Source: Syngnathus acus (lineage: Eukaryota > Chordata > Actinopteri > Syngnathiformes > Syngnathidae). Taken from it: DNA of 64,000 nucleotides. The position numbers and the translations under genes were made by a program. The stretch is taken from NCBI RefSeq assembly GCF_901709675.1, contig NC_051096.1, positions 2,011,001 through 2,075,000 of the forward strand, given 5' to 3'. Numbering within the stretch: the first letter of the stretch is position 1; each line of letters opens with the position of its first letter. Positions 12,820 to 24,097 of this stretch are shown here, in pieces. A model generated the notes under the pieces. The model was not told the DNA's origin. It worked only from the letters and a program-made list of their open reading frames with translations, and did not search any database.

Positions 12820-13284
12820 CTGAAAATGTAACCAGTGAAAATATCAAATGTATACACCAAATATAAAATGCAAAATTCTGAAAAAAGATACTTGGTGAAA
12901 ATGCATCGTAGTTTAAAAAGAACCCATGAAAATGGTACAGTACAAATTGTGGCTGGAGAAGTTGTAAAGTTTCATTCCAATATCTTTGAAAATTTCAAAG
13001 GTTTAAAAACAACTTTAATAAGTTAGAAACATTTGGTTAGGAATCACTTAGGTTTCTTGCAGATTTTATCTGAATAGGATCTGTGAAGAATTGTAGGTAA
13101 AGAAGTATTTTGATAAGTTCACTCCTATACTACCTTTATAAGAAATCGATTATGTTAAAATTTAAGGGTAATGTGAGTAATGATGTAGGAAGAAATGAAT
13201 ACAACGATTAGATGTTCTGTAGAAAAGGTCGTGCAGTAAATATGACTTAATATGGAGCAAGTTAATAAATAAAAACTACAGTTA

Positions 13285-13420
13285 ACTTGACTTGGACTTG
13301 ACCTATTTAAGGACTTGACTTGACTTGCCCACGAAAAAAAAGACTTGGGACTTTCTTGAGACTTGAAGGTTAAGACTTCAGACTTACTTGAGACTTGCAC
13401 ATGTGTGACTTGGTCCCATC
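13285..13420. repeat. Degenerate ACTTG/GACTT repeat
   Basis: Imperfect reiterations of ACTTGACTTGG and GACTTGAGACTTG. A similar motif family recurs near 25700-25810 and 58370-58460. Confidence 0.6.
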
Positions 13421-13690
13421 TCTGGACATTTGTGTTGTTTCGGACCTGACGTTATAGTCCGGGACATTTTCCTCCACGTTGTCATTTGGGTCCTCTCTTG
13501 CGTTGATTTCCTCAACGCATTCGAGTCTTTGCAACTCACTCTCGGGAGCCAGGTGGCACCATTCGTTTATGACGAGCCCACTGTCCTCCACCTCTTGGAT
13601 GGCATTGTCAATGTCTCGACTGTGTTTCTCATACCTTTCTCTGTTCCTTTTGACAATTTCACACACACGCTCCACAGAGTCGTTATGTGG
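13373..13690 (-). pseudogene. Helitron-like polyprotein fragment
   Basis: About 100 codons on the minus strand are charged and include the stretch INEWCHLAPESELQRLEC followed by an acidic linker. This resembles the region between the Rep-type N-terminal domain and the helicase in fish Helitrons. No Rep two-histidine motif or helicase motifs are present, so it is a small remnant. It merges on its downstream side into a low-complexity region of repeated GACTTG motifs (about 13285-13420). The family call is from resemblance only. Confidence 0.4.
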
Positions 13691-13804
13691 TAAAGGAGGT
13701 ATTTCTCTTTAAAGATACAAATACTCTTCTTAATATTAGAACATCCAGGTAGAGAAGACATTTTGACTTTCGCCAAAATGATGTGACAGATAGATGGACA
13801 AAAT

Positions 13805-13805
<1 letters not shown>

Positions 13806-13868
<63 letters not shown>
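13806..13868. repeat. (GT)n microsatellite at the outer end of the left inverted arm
   Basis: About 30 uninterrupted GT units. The corresponding place in the right arm (53083-53218) is an expanded, interrupted AC tract, and homology between the arms ends in these tracts. Confidence 0.95.
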
Positions 13869-13872
<4 letters not shown>

Positions 13873-14269
13873 TGCATGAGTGCGTGTGTGTGTGCATGCG
13901 TGTGCGAGAGAGTTAGGTTTCGTTTTCTTCTTATCTTGAAGAAATTTTTCTGACCAGATGCTGTTGATGCCAAATGTTTCCAGCTCAGTCACGCCCAGGC
14001 CGTCTTGGTTTCATTCAAGGTGCGTGTGTGTCATTTTGCTGCCAACTATTGTTAAGCACACTGCCAGCTTTCCTCTGCTGCCCAACCACCGTCAACACGC
14101 TGACCCGACTGCCAAGGACAGATGGAGCTTCAGACCATGCAGGTTGTAATTGCATCATTTACAGTGCATGCGTGCGTTTGTGTGATTATCAAAACTTTGG
14201 TCAGCACTTAGGAAGCTTGATCTGTTTTTTCAAAGGCAGCCCTTACACTCGGCCTAAAAAACAACGTCT

Positions 14270-14670
14270 TTTAATTTTCTTTCTAAGTTGTTCGAACTCA
14301 TATCAATGCATATTTTGATATCATTCAGAAAAGGCACCCTCCGTTTTATTTGATCCTTTATATCCAAATATGCGTTGATATGAGTTAGAACAACTTTGGA
14401 AGAAAATAATCATTAAAAAAAGATATCTTTTTGGGGTGGTTGCAGGTCGGCCCCAACTGTCGCCCGGCAATGGCCTAGTCTGCCTAGTTGTTCTAACGCA
14501 TATAAATGCATATTTTGATATCATTCATAAAAGGCAACCTCCATTTTATATGATCCTTTATATCCAAATATGCATTGATATGAGTTAGAACAACTTTGAA
14601 AGAAAATAATGGTTAAAAAAGAGATCTTTTTGGGGTGGGTGCAGGGAATGGCCTCGTCTGCCTAGTGGCA
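14270..14670. repeat. Two tandem ~200-bp units, each containing a palindromic MITE-like hairpin
   Basis: Palindromes at 14285-14396 and 14486-14596 begin AAGTTGTTCGAACTCATATC or a close variant and end with its inverse (GATATGAGTTAGAACAACTT). Each can fold into a hairpin of about 110 nt with arms of about 36 bp. A spacer containing TTTTTGGGGTGG and GGCCTAGTCTGCCTAG or its variant follows both, so the unit has been tandemly duplicated. The right arm carries the same pair at 52397-52508 and 52597-52708. Confidence 0.75.
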
Positions 14671-15179
14671 GGGCCACCATTGCATGACCGCACCCTCTCA
14701 ACCGTACATCTATTCTGCGTCTCAATCAATGTACATGAAAACATTTAAGTGGATATTTTATGATTAGAACATTCAAAAATTGTTTCATACATGTAAATAG
14801 TACAATAATAGTATAAACAACATGCAGAGAATATTGTATCAATATTGAAAATGTAAACATTAGTCACCAACGTTAGTGAAACGTTAACGTTTTTGTTTTG
14901 TTTGTTTGTTAATTTCGAACATTAAAAGAAATACAAGAAAAAAGTAAGAAAGACAGAAAATGATAACTCCATAGTACAATAGAACATAAAAAAAGATAAA
15001 ATGATATTGCATTCTAATTTTCCCTTTGTAGTAAATTCATATTTGTTCAAAAGGGAATAGAAGGAAGCCTAAGCTTATCTGACTCTACCCCTAGTAACTA
15101 CATATGTCTTTGATTCTGTCAAGATTTGACCATTGTCAAATATATAAAATAAATAAATACAAAATAAATACAAAAGCAA

Positions 15180-15640
15180 CTTAAACAACTTCACAGCATA
15201 TTACGGTATCCCGTCAATATTTTGTCCTTACACATTTTTTAAACTTAGGTAAGGTACTACAGTTCTTTAGTTCTTCACTGCTGGTGTTCCATAATTCCAC
15301 ACTGTTATACAATGTAACTTTAAGTTTGTCCTCACCAAATCTCTTTTAAACATAAGTGTTCCTCTTAAATAATAGGTACTTTCCCTCCACTCAAACAACC
15401 TCTGGATACTGTTTGGCAATTGATTATTTTTTATTTTGTACATGAGTTGGATGGTTTTAAAGTCGACTAGGTCGTTGTGTTTCAGTGAGTTCAGTTTAAT
15501 AAAGAGAGGGTTAGATGGTTCTCTATAATCAGCATTATTCACAAGTCGTATTGCTTTTTTTTTGTGGAAGAATAAAGATTGGATCGGTGTTTGTTTTGTA
15601 TGTATTGCCCCACACCTCCACACAGTAAATAATGGATGTG
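15180..15640 (-). pseudogene. LINE reverse-transcriptase C-terminal fragment
   Basis: The minus-strand frame at 15267-15623 (118 codons) contains KKKAIRLVNNADYREPSNPL, then LVDFKTIQLMYKIKNNQLP and YYLRGT. This is the conserved tail of the reverse transcriptase region of a common teleost non-LTR retrotransposon. An AT-rich 3' end follows. The catalytic YxDD region and the endonuclease are absent, so it is a typical 5'-truncated copy. The duplicate at 51350-51840 on the plus strand carries a frameshift. Confidence 0.7.
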
Positions 15641-16294
15641 AGTATGAAGGAGCAGTACAAGGAATATAATGATGACTGATTTATAAGCGTGTGTGTGTGT
15701 GCGCGCGTGTGCGCGTGTGTAACATATGGAGATGCTACGTTCCGTTGTTAACCTTGGTTAACCAGGGACCTCTAGTGGTCACAATTGACCATAGCAGAAT
15801 TATACATCTTGTTGAGGACTCCTTTATTGTGATGATAACAACTTTTTGTAACAAGGTATACAATACTGTAAATATGTCTTCAGGAGTCTTTTACTATGAC
15901 AACTTCTTTGATAACAGCGTACAAGACTGCAAATTGACTAACTTTCGCCATTTAAATTCACACCATTGTCCCTCATCTGGATTTAGGACCGTTCCGCGAC
16001 CACTGACGACGGCGTGTCCGGAGGAGCATCTTTGCCTGTGGCCGTCGGCCAGTCAGAGACGTGAGTCAGCTTATCCATCACTCTACTCCAGTCATTTTTT
16101 TTAAAATACTATTTTATGTCTGTACGGCGACCTTGAGTGCTTTGAAAGGCGCCTTATCAATCAAATGTATTGTTATGATTACTCGACGACAAAGTCTGCC
16201 GTTTGGAGTTGCATCCTTTTTTCTGAAATAGCGCCGGGCTCGCGACGTTACATGGCTTTGCCTTGGCTGGCATTCTCCTCAGCTTTAGAGCTCT

Positions 16295-16440
16295 TGTCTT
16301 TTTTTGTGTTTCAGTCGGTCGGGTTTGCCGTTTCAACGTCCATCTCATCGGAGACAAGACACCACACCATGGTGGCGTTTGGTATTGCTCCTCTTTATTG
16401 TTCCTTGCACACTCATACACATGCGCTTTTTCTTTTTGGT
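16295..16440 (-). repeat. Dispersed repeat shared with 50620-50720 and 63880-64000
   Basis: The minus-strand reading AACAATAAAGAGGAGCAATA, then CAAACGCCACCATGGTG, recurs in the right arm. A diverged form (ACATAAAAGAGAGGGAATAC then AAAACACCACCAT) occurs at the end of the window. It is an interspersed repeat of unknown class. Confidence 0.5.
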
Positions 16441-16584
16441 CACTCACACACACACACGCATTCACACCGTCAAAGGTGGGAATCGAACTCACGGTTTCGG
16501 CACCAATGTTCCCTCTAATTTTTCTTGTGTATAGTGTAAGTGTAACAAATAAATGAAGAAATACAGGAATGAATCAATAGAAAA

Positions 16585-16811
<227 letters not shown>

Positions 16812-17124
16812 AATATTGTCAATGAGAACTTGAACTTGCTCGGGGTCGGATTTTGTGTTGTGTACAGCCCGTTCCTTTTCTGTCGGTCTTTTGCGCTCTC
16901 TCGCAATAATGTACTGACCGACCCCAGAGCTGTCCCATCTCGTTGCCGCAAACAAGGTCAAAACCAACGTCAAGTGGAAAGAAAACTTCACGTCACTTGG
17001 CTAAACACAAAATACGGCATTAGACGCACGCAGAACAAACAACACGTACACAGCTAGGGACATTCGTACGGAGTAAGCAAGAATAGAATGAGAGCACAAA
17101 ATGTCAAATGACAAGTGATTCGAG

Positions 17125-17255
17125 ATGAACCAAAGCACCCAGAAGCTGATCGGCGAACCACCAAAGCGCAAGGTACGCATCGGATGGACGCGCACGCGCT
17201 TGACTAATGGCTTGGTCGAGTTGAAAGCATTTGCAAGTCGTTCGCTCCGTCGGGG

Positions 17256-17331
<76 letters not shown>

Positions 17332-19225
17332 CGTCGTTTGCGCTCAGTTTGTTCAGGTACGCTGGGGCTCCATTCTGGCGGTGGTCCCGACGCTCCTCTT
17401 GGTCGTGCTTGTCATCCAAAACATCGTCTTCTTCCACTTGAACAGGTACGCGCGCGCGCATGCAATGAACAAACACTTGACCACCACAAGTGACCCCCCT
17501 CCCCCCCCGCGCTGGTGGCGACTTTGCCCAACAGCATCCCGGACCACAACCGCACCGACTTAGCCTGCCACTGGGCGGCGCTGCAGACCGCATTGGCAGA
17601 GCTGAAGGCAGGTCAGACGGCATTGGCAGAGCTGAAGGCAGGTCAGGAGGCAGGTCAGACCGCATTGGCAGAGCTGAAGGCAAGTCACAATGCGATTTCC
17701 AGCGACCTGGAGAAGAGTCAGACCGCACTGGCAGAGCTGAAGGCAGGTCAGATGGCATTGGCAGAGCTTAAGGCAAGTCACAACGCGAGTCAGAGCCTGC
17801 TGGCCAAAGTCTGGCAGGAGATTAGCAGCGACAAAGGGCTTCTGAGTCAGACACTGAAAGACCTGAAGACGGACTACAAGAGCATGTCTCGGGTGAGGTG
17901 GACATTTCAGGACTTCACGTCCCTCCCTCCCTCCCTCCTTCCTCTTACACACAAACTACGATCTCCTTTGAGTAAGAACAAAAGTATTGTTGAAAGATGC
18001 AAACAAAGTGTCCCAGTTGGAGATCTCATTTCAGTTCTTTCAAACGCTTGGTGCGCAGGAGCTGTCACAAGAGAAAGAGGAGTTACACAACTTCAGTTTG
18101 GCTTTGACCAGCCTGCAGCAGAAGGTGGTGGATCAGCCCACAGGTAACAGGGAACTCCATGGTAGCTAGCGAGCGAGCGTGTCCAGTTTGTTTAAAGCGG
18201 GCATCTATTTTGCACTCGCACATGTCTTTTTTTTTTTTTTTTTTTTTTCTTCAGGTCTCATGCCCGGAGCCTGCAGTGACGTCATGGCGGCGGGAAAGTC
18301 CCGAAGTGGAGTCTATTCCATCTTTAGCGGGTCCAACAGCTTCGAGGCTTACTGCAACATTTGGCAGGATGGAGGAGGCTGGACCGTAAGTGCTTGACAC
18401 CCCCCCAAAAAAACACCCCAAAGTTCCCCTCGTGATGCCTTCCCCAATAAAGTTGGCACTTTTCTTCAATGCTGAACGTCCAGTTGGCCAGTCATGCTCG
18501 TTTGCTCCGCTGATGGTGTGCGTGTGTGTTTGCAGGTGATCCAGAGGAGAAAGGACGGCTCCGTCGACTTCTTTCGGGGTTGGAACGACTATCGAAACGG
18601 CTTTGGAGACCTCGCCGGAGAGCACTGGCTCGGTCTGAAACAAAGACATCCTTCTTGTCAAGCCTTTGTGGTTTGCGTGACGTGACGCCGCCGACTTTGC
18701 GTGTTTGCAGGCCTGCAAAACATCCACGCTCTGACGGCCTCGGGCGCTTACCAGTTGCGGATCGACTTCACCATATTCGACGGCCGCAATTACTACGCTC
18801 TCTACAACAACTTCTCGGTGGGCCGGAACTCGCTGGACCCCCGAGAAGGACGGCTACCCGCTGCTTGTGAGCGGCTACTCTGGAAACGCAGGTAGCGACT
18901 CCCGCCGGGGGGGGGCACACTTGAGAGCCTGCGCCGCCTGCGTGTGCTCAAAACCAAGTTTGTGTGCTTTGCAGGCGATAAATTCACCTACCATTCTGGG
19001 ATGAAGTTCACCACCAAAGACCGCGACCAAGACAATAGTGGTGGCAATTGCGCCAACATATTCAAGGGACCTTGGTGGTACGACAACTGTCACTACTCCA
19101 ACCTGAACGGGTTGTACAAGGCAACAGGCACCTGCGACCAAACCAATGTAATGTGGGCACAGTTGGGGCCATCATGGAGTACCTGCCTGAGATTCGTGGA
19201 GATGAAGATCCGGCCCAGAAAGTGA
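17125..19225 (+). pseudogene. FReD copy 1: type II membrane fibrinogen-domain protein, broken copy
   Basis: This is the duplicate of the gene at 47226-49977. Its exons are 17125-17172 (cytoplasmic start MNQSTQKLIGEPPKRK), 17357-17445 (membrane helix), about 17511-17892 (coiled coil), 18017-18143 (neck), 18255-18385, 18536-18632, 18711-18891 and 18975-19225 (fibrinogen C-terminal domain ending MKIRPRK). Three lesions are visible. The original start is followed by an in-frame TGA after five codons, although a second ATG at 17125 restores the frame. The acceptor and first 9 or so codons of the coiled-coil exon are deleted together with the microsatellite before it. One extra C in a run of five at 18838-18842 shifts the frame inside the seventh exon. 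The coiled coil has only 5 ALAELKAGQ-type units. Unlike copy 2, the neck exon keeps its normal donor (ACAG|GTAACA). A transcript could exist, but a full receptor is not expected. Confidence 0.75.
17254..17328. repeat. (GA)n microsatellite in intron 1 of FReD copy 1
   Basis: About 35 GA units lie just upstream of the membrane-helix exon. The right-arm counterpart is a shorter TC tract at 49792-49834. Confidence 0.95.
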
Positions 19226-19444
19226 GCGGTCAGCCGGCGGAGCCTGGGAACGGCATCCCCGTGGGATCACGTGGGTGCTGCCCGACGTCACCCATTTGTG
19301 CAGCGCTCGTAAAGTAAGATGGCGGTGCACAAATGTGTGTCGGATTTGGCCCGGGCAAATTGGCTCAAGTGCAATTCCGAATTTCACCAGAAACTTGACA
19401 CGAGAGAGACCTGACAAACGGTTAGTTGGAAGTTAGTTCCTCAA

Positions 19445-19450
19445 AATAAA
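19445..19450 (+). terminator. Poly(A) signal of FReD copy 1
   Basis: AATAAA lies about 220 bases past the stop codon. The same position in copy 2 reads AATGAA, so that gene must use another signal. Confidence 0.5.
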
Positions 19451-19555
19451 CTCTTATTAAAAAGCAGTTCGGCGCTGTTGCAGTTCCAAATTTGACCAGC
19501 AGACGGTGCCAGATTTAGACTGACGTGACATGGTAAATCCGTCGTTGGAGTAGTC

Positions 19556-20790
19556 CAGGGGTGGGCAAACTACGGCCCGCGGGCCACATCCGGCCCACGG
19601 GACCGTTTAATCCGGCCCGCCAACCCTGAATAAATTGTATTAAACATTTTTTTTGGTCGTATTGCCTGCAATGACTGCGTTTCCCCAGTAGATGGGGAAC
19701 CGCTCGCCTGCGCATTTACTACCGGAAGCCGTGTCAGAAAGCTCGGTGCACACTCACAAGTGCGTGTACGTACTCAGTAGTACGGACATGGCGCACTCGC
19801 GCTCTATTTGTATCAGTCCCGAATTTAGAGCGTGGGCTGTGACGACAGCATTCTTGTAATTCGCGCTTTCAGATACAGTTTTACGCTAAAGCCACCCACA
19901 AACCTTCCCCTGGAATCCTTCTATTAAAATGAGTCGCCCAAGGAAAAGCAAGCTGGACACAGTGCCGAGTGTTTAAAAAAAGAGTGGCCAATTTGGCTCG
20001 ACGTACGCGACGTGACGTTCAGCCGCGTCAACATCAACCCGTCACAGATCGAGGTAAACGGACCAACACCTCGGATCTCTCCTAAGAATTGCCACAACAA
20101 ATTTTACTCCAGACTATGACGCACTAGCAAAAAAAGGGAGACCAACAACACTGTTCCCACTGAAAATGAAGGGGAGGCTCTCAAGTTTGTTGTAAAAAAA
20201 TGCATTTTGAATATGATTTGTACACATAGCAGGGATTGAAACTAGCGACCATTCTCATTTTTAAACAATGCAGGATGCTCAAGGACATTGATGCACCACC
20301 TGTTTGCGACTAATCTTAACCTGTAAAGTTCTTAAGGCTTACTTTAAGGAAGTGTTGCCGTTTTGATTACTTTATTTGGATGTATGCTTTCACCGATTCT
20401 TCAAGATGATATATTTGGTCAGAATGTTTGCCGTTTGATGTGATCTCATAAGATAAACATCTTTCATTAATCTGACCTGCAGGCACTGAAGTGATGGAGA
20501 CTGTTATTCATAATAACAGTGTCGAATTTTATGAGAATCACTGATAGCAGTTTTTTTGTGAATTTTTTTTTTTTTTAATGCTGTTAATAAATGCATTTGT
20601 TTTCCAAAAACTTTTTTTGAATATCCATGCTTTACTACCTACTAAAGGCCAAAACCTTTTATGCAATGACCTTTACAGGTCGTTTATATTACTTCACACA
20701 AACACTACATCCATCTGCTCCTGGTTCGGCCCTCCGGTCCAAATTTAGAACCCAGTTCGGCCCGCAAGTCAAAAAGTTTGCCCACCCCTG
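19556..20790. mobile_element. Non-autonomous hAT-type element with remnant of a transposase start
   Basis: The element begins CAGGGGTGGGCAAACT and ends in its inverse, AGTTTGCCCACCCCTG, with GGCCCGCGGGCC-type subterminal sequence at both ends. Inside, an ATG at 19929 reads MSRPRKSKLDTVPSV before a stop, which is the usual start of a BED-finger hAT transposase. The rest of the gene is missing. The flanking 8-mers (GAGTAGTC and ATATAGCA) do not match, so the target duplication has decayed or was lost by rearrangement at the inverted-arm boundary. Confidence 0.75.
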
Positions 20791-21257
20791 ATATAGCACG
20801 TTCATTGTAAGAGGGGAGGAGATGTTGTGTATTTTGGGCTAACTTCAGTTCCGTAGTAGGAAAACCCCGGAAGTGGGATGGGACTTCTAGGGGCATTCTC
20901 TGTTGTGTGTGGTACGCCCTGTGAACGCACTGTGATTAAGTCATAAAGCAGTTATCCTTCACGTCGTTGTCCGACCTATTCTTGCTATCTAAGAACCTGG
21001 AAAATAGTAAGGATATAAAAAGAGACCAAGCATCCTGCATTAACAGACAAACCTTAACCACTTCGGGTGTCATGGTGTGAGACGCTCAACGGGATCACCA
21101 ATATTTGAGTGATGTTCTATTTATTTATTATCTTTCTGTGTGTTCACGATTGTCATGGTGATCTTTCTGGTGATTTCTTAACTAGGTTGGATGTATTTTC
21201 TTTTGTTAACGTTGATTTCACCGACGGCCCAAAAAGGCACCAGTGCACAGCCCTGAG

Positions 21258-21288
21258 TGACGTCATCGCCAGGCTGAACTCCAATTGG
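21258..21288 (+). promoter_or_regulatory. SXY-like MHC class I promoter module (copy A)
   Basis: A perfect palindromic CRE/X2 box, TGACGTCA (21258-21265), is followed 15 bp later by CCAATTGG (21281-21288), a Y box for NF-Y. This lies about 130 bp before the ATG. The X2-Y order and spacing match the module through which NLRC5/RFX/CREB/NF-Y drive MHC class I genes. The module is conserved word for word in copy B. No clear S box or TATA box was identified. Confidence 0.6.
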
Positions 21289-21415
21289 CTTAAGTGGGAA
21301 GTAGTCGAAGCGCCTCTGCTGTTTTCTGTACTTCCTCGTCCGCCAGCCAGACGAGTCACTTGTCGCAACTTCGACCAAATACCCCTTTTGACTAAAATCG
21401 CAAAAGGACAACTTG

Positions 21416-23838
21416 ATGCTTGCAATGAATTTACTTGTATTCTTTGTTGCGGCCGTGCAAATTTACAGCGTGGCACCTGGTAAGTTAACTTTACTTACAA
21501 CTCAGTTTATTATCCTCATTTCATGAGCGGAATATTCCTTCACCTGAACACTCGTTTTCCCGTAGTTAGACGGGAACACAATGCTATTATTATAACTTTT
21601 GGAATATTTAGTTAATAAAGTTGAAAAACAAGTGACACAAAGCAAGGTGGTGTATACCTGCATGAATATCCATTTGGTTAATTATGGAAAAGCTAATGTA
21701 CAGTAATTAAATATTTGACAATAGAGTCTTTGCAATTGATTATTAACATTTCACGGTAACGGCAATAAAGTTGTATCTAATCTTTCATAATAAGAAAAAA
21801 CATTGTATTGCCTCCTGAATAGACAATATATGATCAATTACGTAATTGGAAAAGTCTTGGGGGCAAATTAAAGAGAATGGCAAAAGTTATGTAATTATAT
21901 TTCTTTCATAAGTGGATTTAAATCCCTGATGAGGGGCATCCCGCTGGAATCTAACATATTTATCAACAACCAGCAGAAAACAAACAATTGTCAAATCACT
22001 GACAAGTTTGAGCGAAAGAATGCGCTTGGATAAACATGAACTCCAACATGTCAAGTGCTAAAATGTTCAAACTGCAGACAGAATCGTTGAAAATATGAAT
22101 TGCACAAGATTGCTTAATGTAAAAACAAAGCAAGATCATGGATGTCACTTTTGTGTTTGTCTTTCAGTCATTCACACGCTCAATTATTTCGCGACGGTCT
22201 CTCAAGTTGCAAAGCTACCAGAGTACTTACTGGTGGCGTATGTTGACGGCGTTCAGATTCTGCAGTTTGACAGCAACCACAGGGAAACGAAAGTAAAACA
22301 TGACTGGGTGAACAAAATCACAGAAGATGATCCGCACTTCTGGAAGACAGAGACGGAGATCAGTATTGGGAATGAGCATGTCATGAAAGTCAACATTGAA
22401 ATCGCTAAGAAGCGCTTCAACCAAACTGGAGGTTTGTTTACGTCCGAGCGTCCGCTCGTAAAATTCATTTCATGTGCTGCTCCACTTTTTTTTCTTCCCG
22501 ACTAATAAACAGACGTGTTGCTGCTGGCTTCTCTGATTATCGTCACTGAATCTTGTGTGCGATCCTTTCAGGTGTTGACATGTTTCAGCGGATAAGCTGC
22601 TGTGAATGGGACGATGAGACTGGGGAGGTTGATGGATGGGAGCACTACCGTTATGGCGGAGAAGACTTCATATCATTTGAGGCGAAGACGATGACATGGA
22701 TCGCAACACATCCACAGGCTTTCATCACCAAATTGAAGTGGGACCAAAGCGACGGGTACAAGGAAGCCCAAAAGAATTTCTTCACTGAGGTGTGTCCTTC
22801 TGATTTGAAGAAGCATGTGAGCAACGGGAGGGACTTCCTGACGAGAACCGGTACGTTGTCCTCTCACAACCTCTCTCAACCTCGCACTCTGTCGTTCCTC
22901 CCTTCACATTCTCTCCATCTTTCGTGCCCTCCTCACGCGTTTCCCTCCATCTTTGCCCCCGCGAGCAGAGCTTCCCAAGGTGTCTCTCCTGCAGAAGACT
23001 CCTTCCTCTCCGGTCACCTGCCACGCCACGGGTTTCTACCCCATTACATCGTCCCTCTTTTGGAGGAAGAACGGCGAGGAGATCCACGAGGACGTGGAGA
23101 TGGGGGAGACCCTCCCCAACCACGACGGAACCTTCCAGACCTCGGTCGACCTGAAAGTGGAGGTGACGCCCGCCGCGGAGCGGGAGTACGAATGCGTGTT
23201 CCAGCTGGCCGGCGTCTCGGAAGACATCGTCATCAAGCTGGACGCCGGAAGCATCCTGAGCAACGCGCGCATCCAGGGTGAGCGTTTGGCGCGGCTCAGA
23301 CACGTCCGATTGGCTGTGGGCTCTCACGGGTCATTGACGTGTCTCTCTCCGCGCTTTGCCGTGTGAAGAAGAGCAAGACAGGAAGAAGGCGGTGGCCATC
23401 GCCGTCCCATTGGTGGTCCTCGCTCTGGTGGCGGTGGTGATGTTCCTTGCCAAGCGTCTCAAAAGCAAACAAGGTGAGCGACACAAATGTTTGCTCCGTC
23501 AGGAACATCCAAAGAGAACATTGTTTGTGATCATTCCTAATCTATTCTTGCTTCTCTTTCATTTCAGCCAAATACTCTCAAGCTCGTAAGTAAAACGTTT
23601 TCTGCTTCCTTTGCGCTACAATAACAAGGCAGCCATGTCAAGGTTTGATTCAAACCTAAAGTGTCAATGCTGGAAAATGTCAGCTGCGTACACTGGTGCC
23701 CTGAGATACGCTCGCAAATGCTTTTTTTTCCCATTGAAAGGAATGGAATGACGTTCTTCATCAAAATTGTCGTCTTGTGTAACTTAACCTCTCTGGCTTT
23801 CAGCTGTTTCCACCGATTCTGAGCCTGTTTCCGGGTGA
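21416..23838 (+). CDS. MHC class I alpha chain, copy A
   Basis: Seven exons join in frame: 21416-21479 (leader MLAMNLLVFFVAAVQIYSVAP), 22168-22431 (alpha-1), 22572-22850 (alpha-2), 22969-23277 (alpha-3), 23369-23473 (connecting/transmembrane), 23568-23585 and 23804-23838 (tail, stop TGA). All introns are phase 1, the class I rule, and the product is about 357 residues. Alpha-1 has HTLNYF at its start and an N-glycosylation site NQT at its end. Alpha-2 keeps its two cysteines (ISCC and EVCPSDL). Alpha-3 is an Ig C1 domain (VTCHATGFYP ... YECVF). The helix VPLVVLALVAVVMFLA anchors it. Of the peptide-end anchoring residues, Tyr7, Thr143, Lys146 and Trp147 are kept and Arg occupies position 84 as in other fish; 59 and 159 are Phe and 171 is His. 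It should present ligands with beta-2-microglobulin, but it may not be classical. The last donor-like GGGTGAGT overlaps the stop, so a longer spliced tail cannot be excluded. Confidence 0.88.
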
Positions 23839-24097
23839 GTGGCAGCAACGGTCACCTGGTAAGTTAGCTCATGCTAACACGTGGTCTTCGGATTCTGGAG
23901 GTGGGTTAGGGAACATTTGGATTCTTGTTGACTATTTTGCTCTGCTCTTCTTTCTTCAGGTGTCGGAATTCTTTCAGAGGACTTTCTCATCACAACACAG
24001 ATGTTTTTTTCTTCAACAATAATTATGTTTCGGTTAAATTAAGTTTTTGGATGGTTTCCACAACGATGGCGACAAGCTTCATCCTTGTTTGATTGTA

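Noticed and set aside
13567-13992. His-Thr-rich minus-strand frame
   Set aside because: Runs through the (GT)n tract; only the part at 13373-13690 resembles Helitron protein.
21109-21483. 124-codon plus-strand frame upstream of and across MHC exon 1
   Set aside because: It overlaps the promoter module in another frame and ends inside intron 1; the class I leader frame at 21416 has the right phase and donor.
22782-23327. Minus-strand frame opposite MHC alpha-3
   Set aside because: Antisense shadow of a GC-rich exon.
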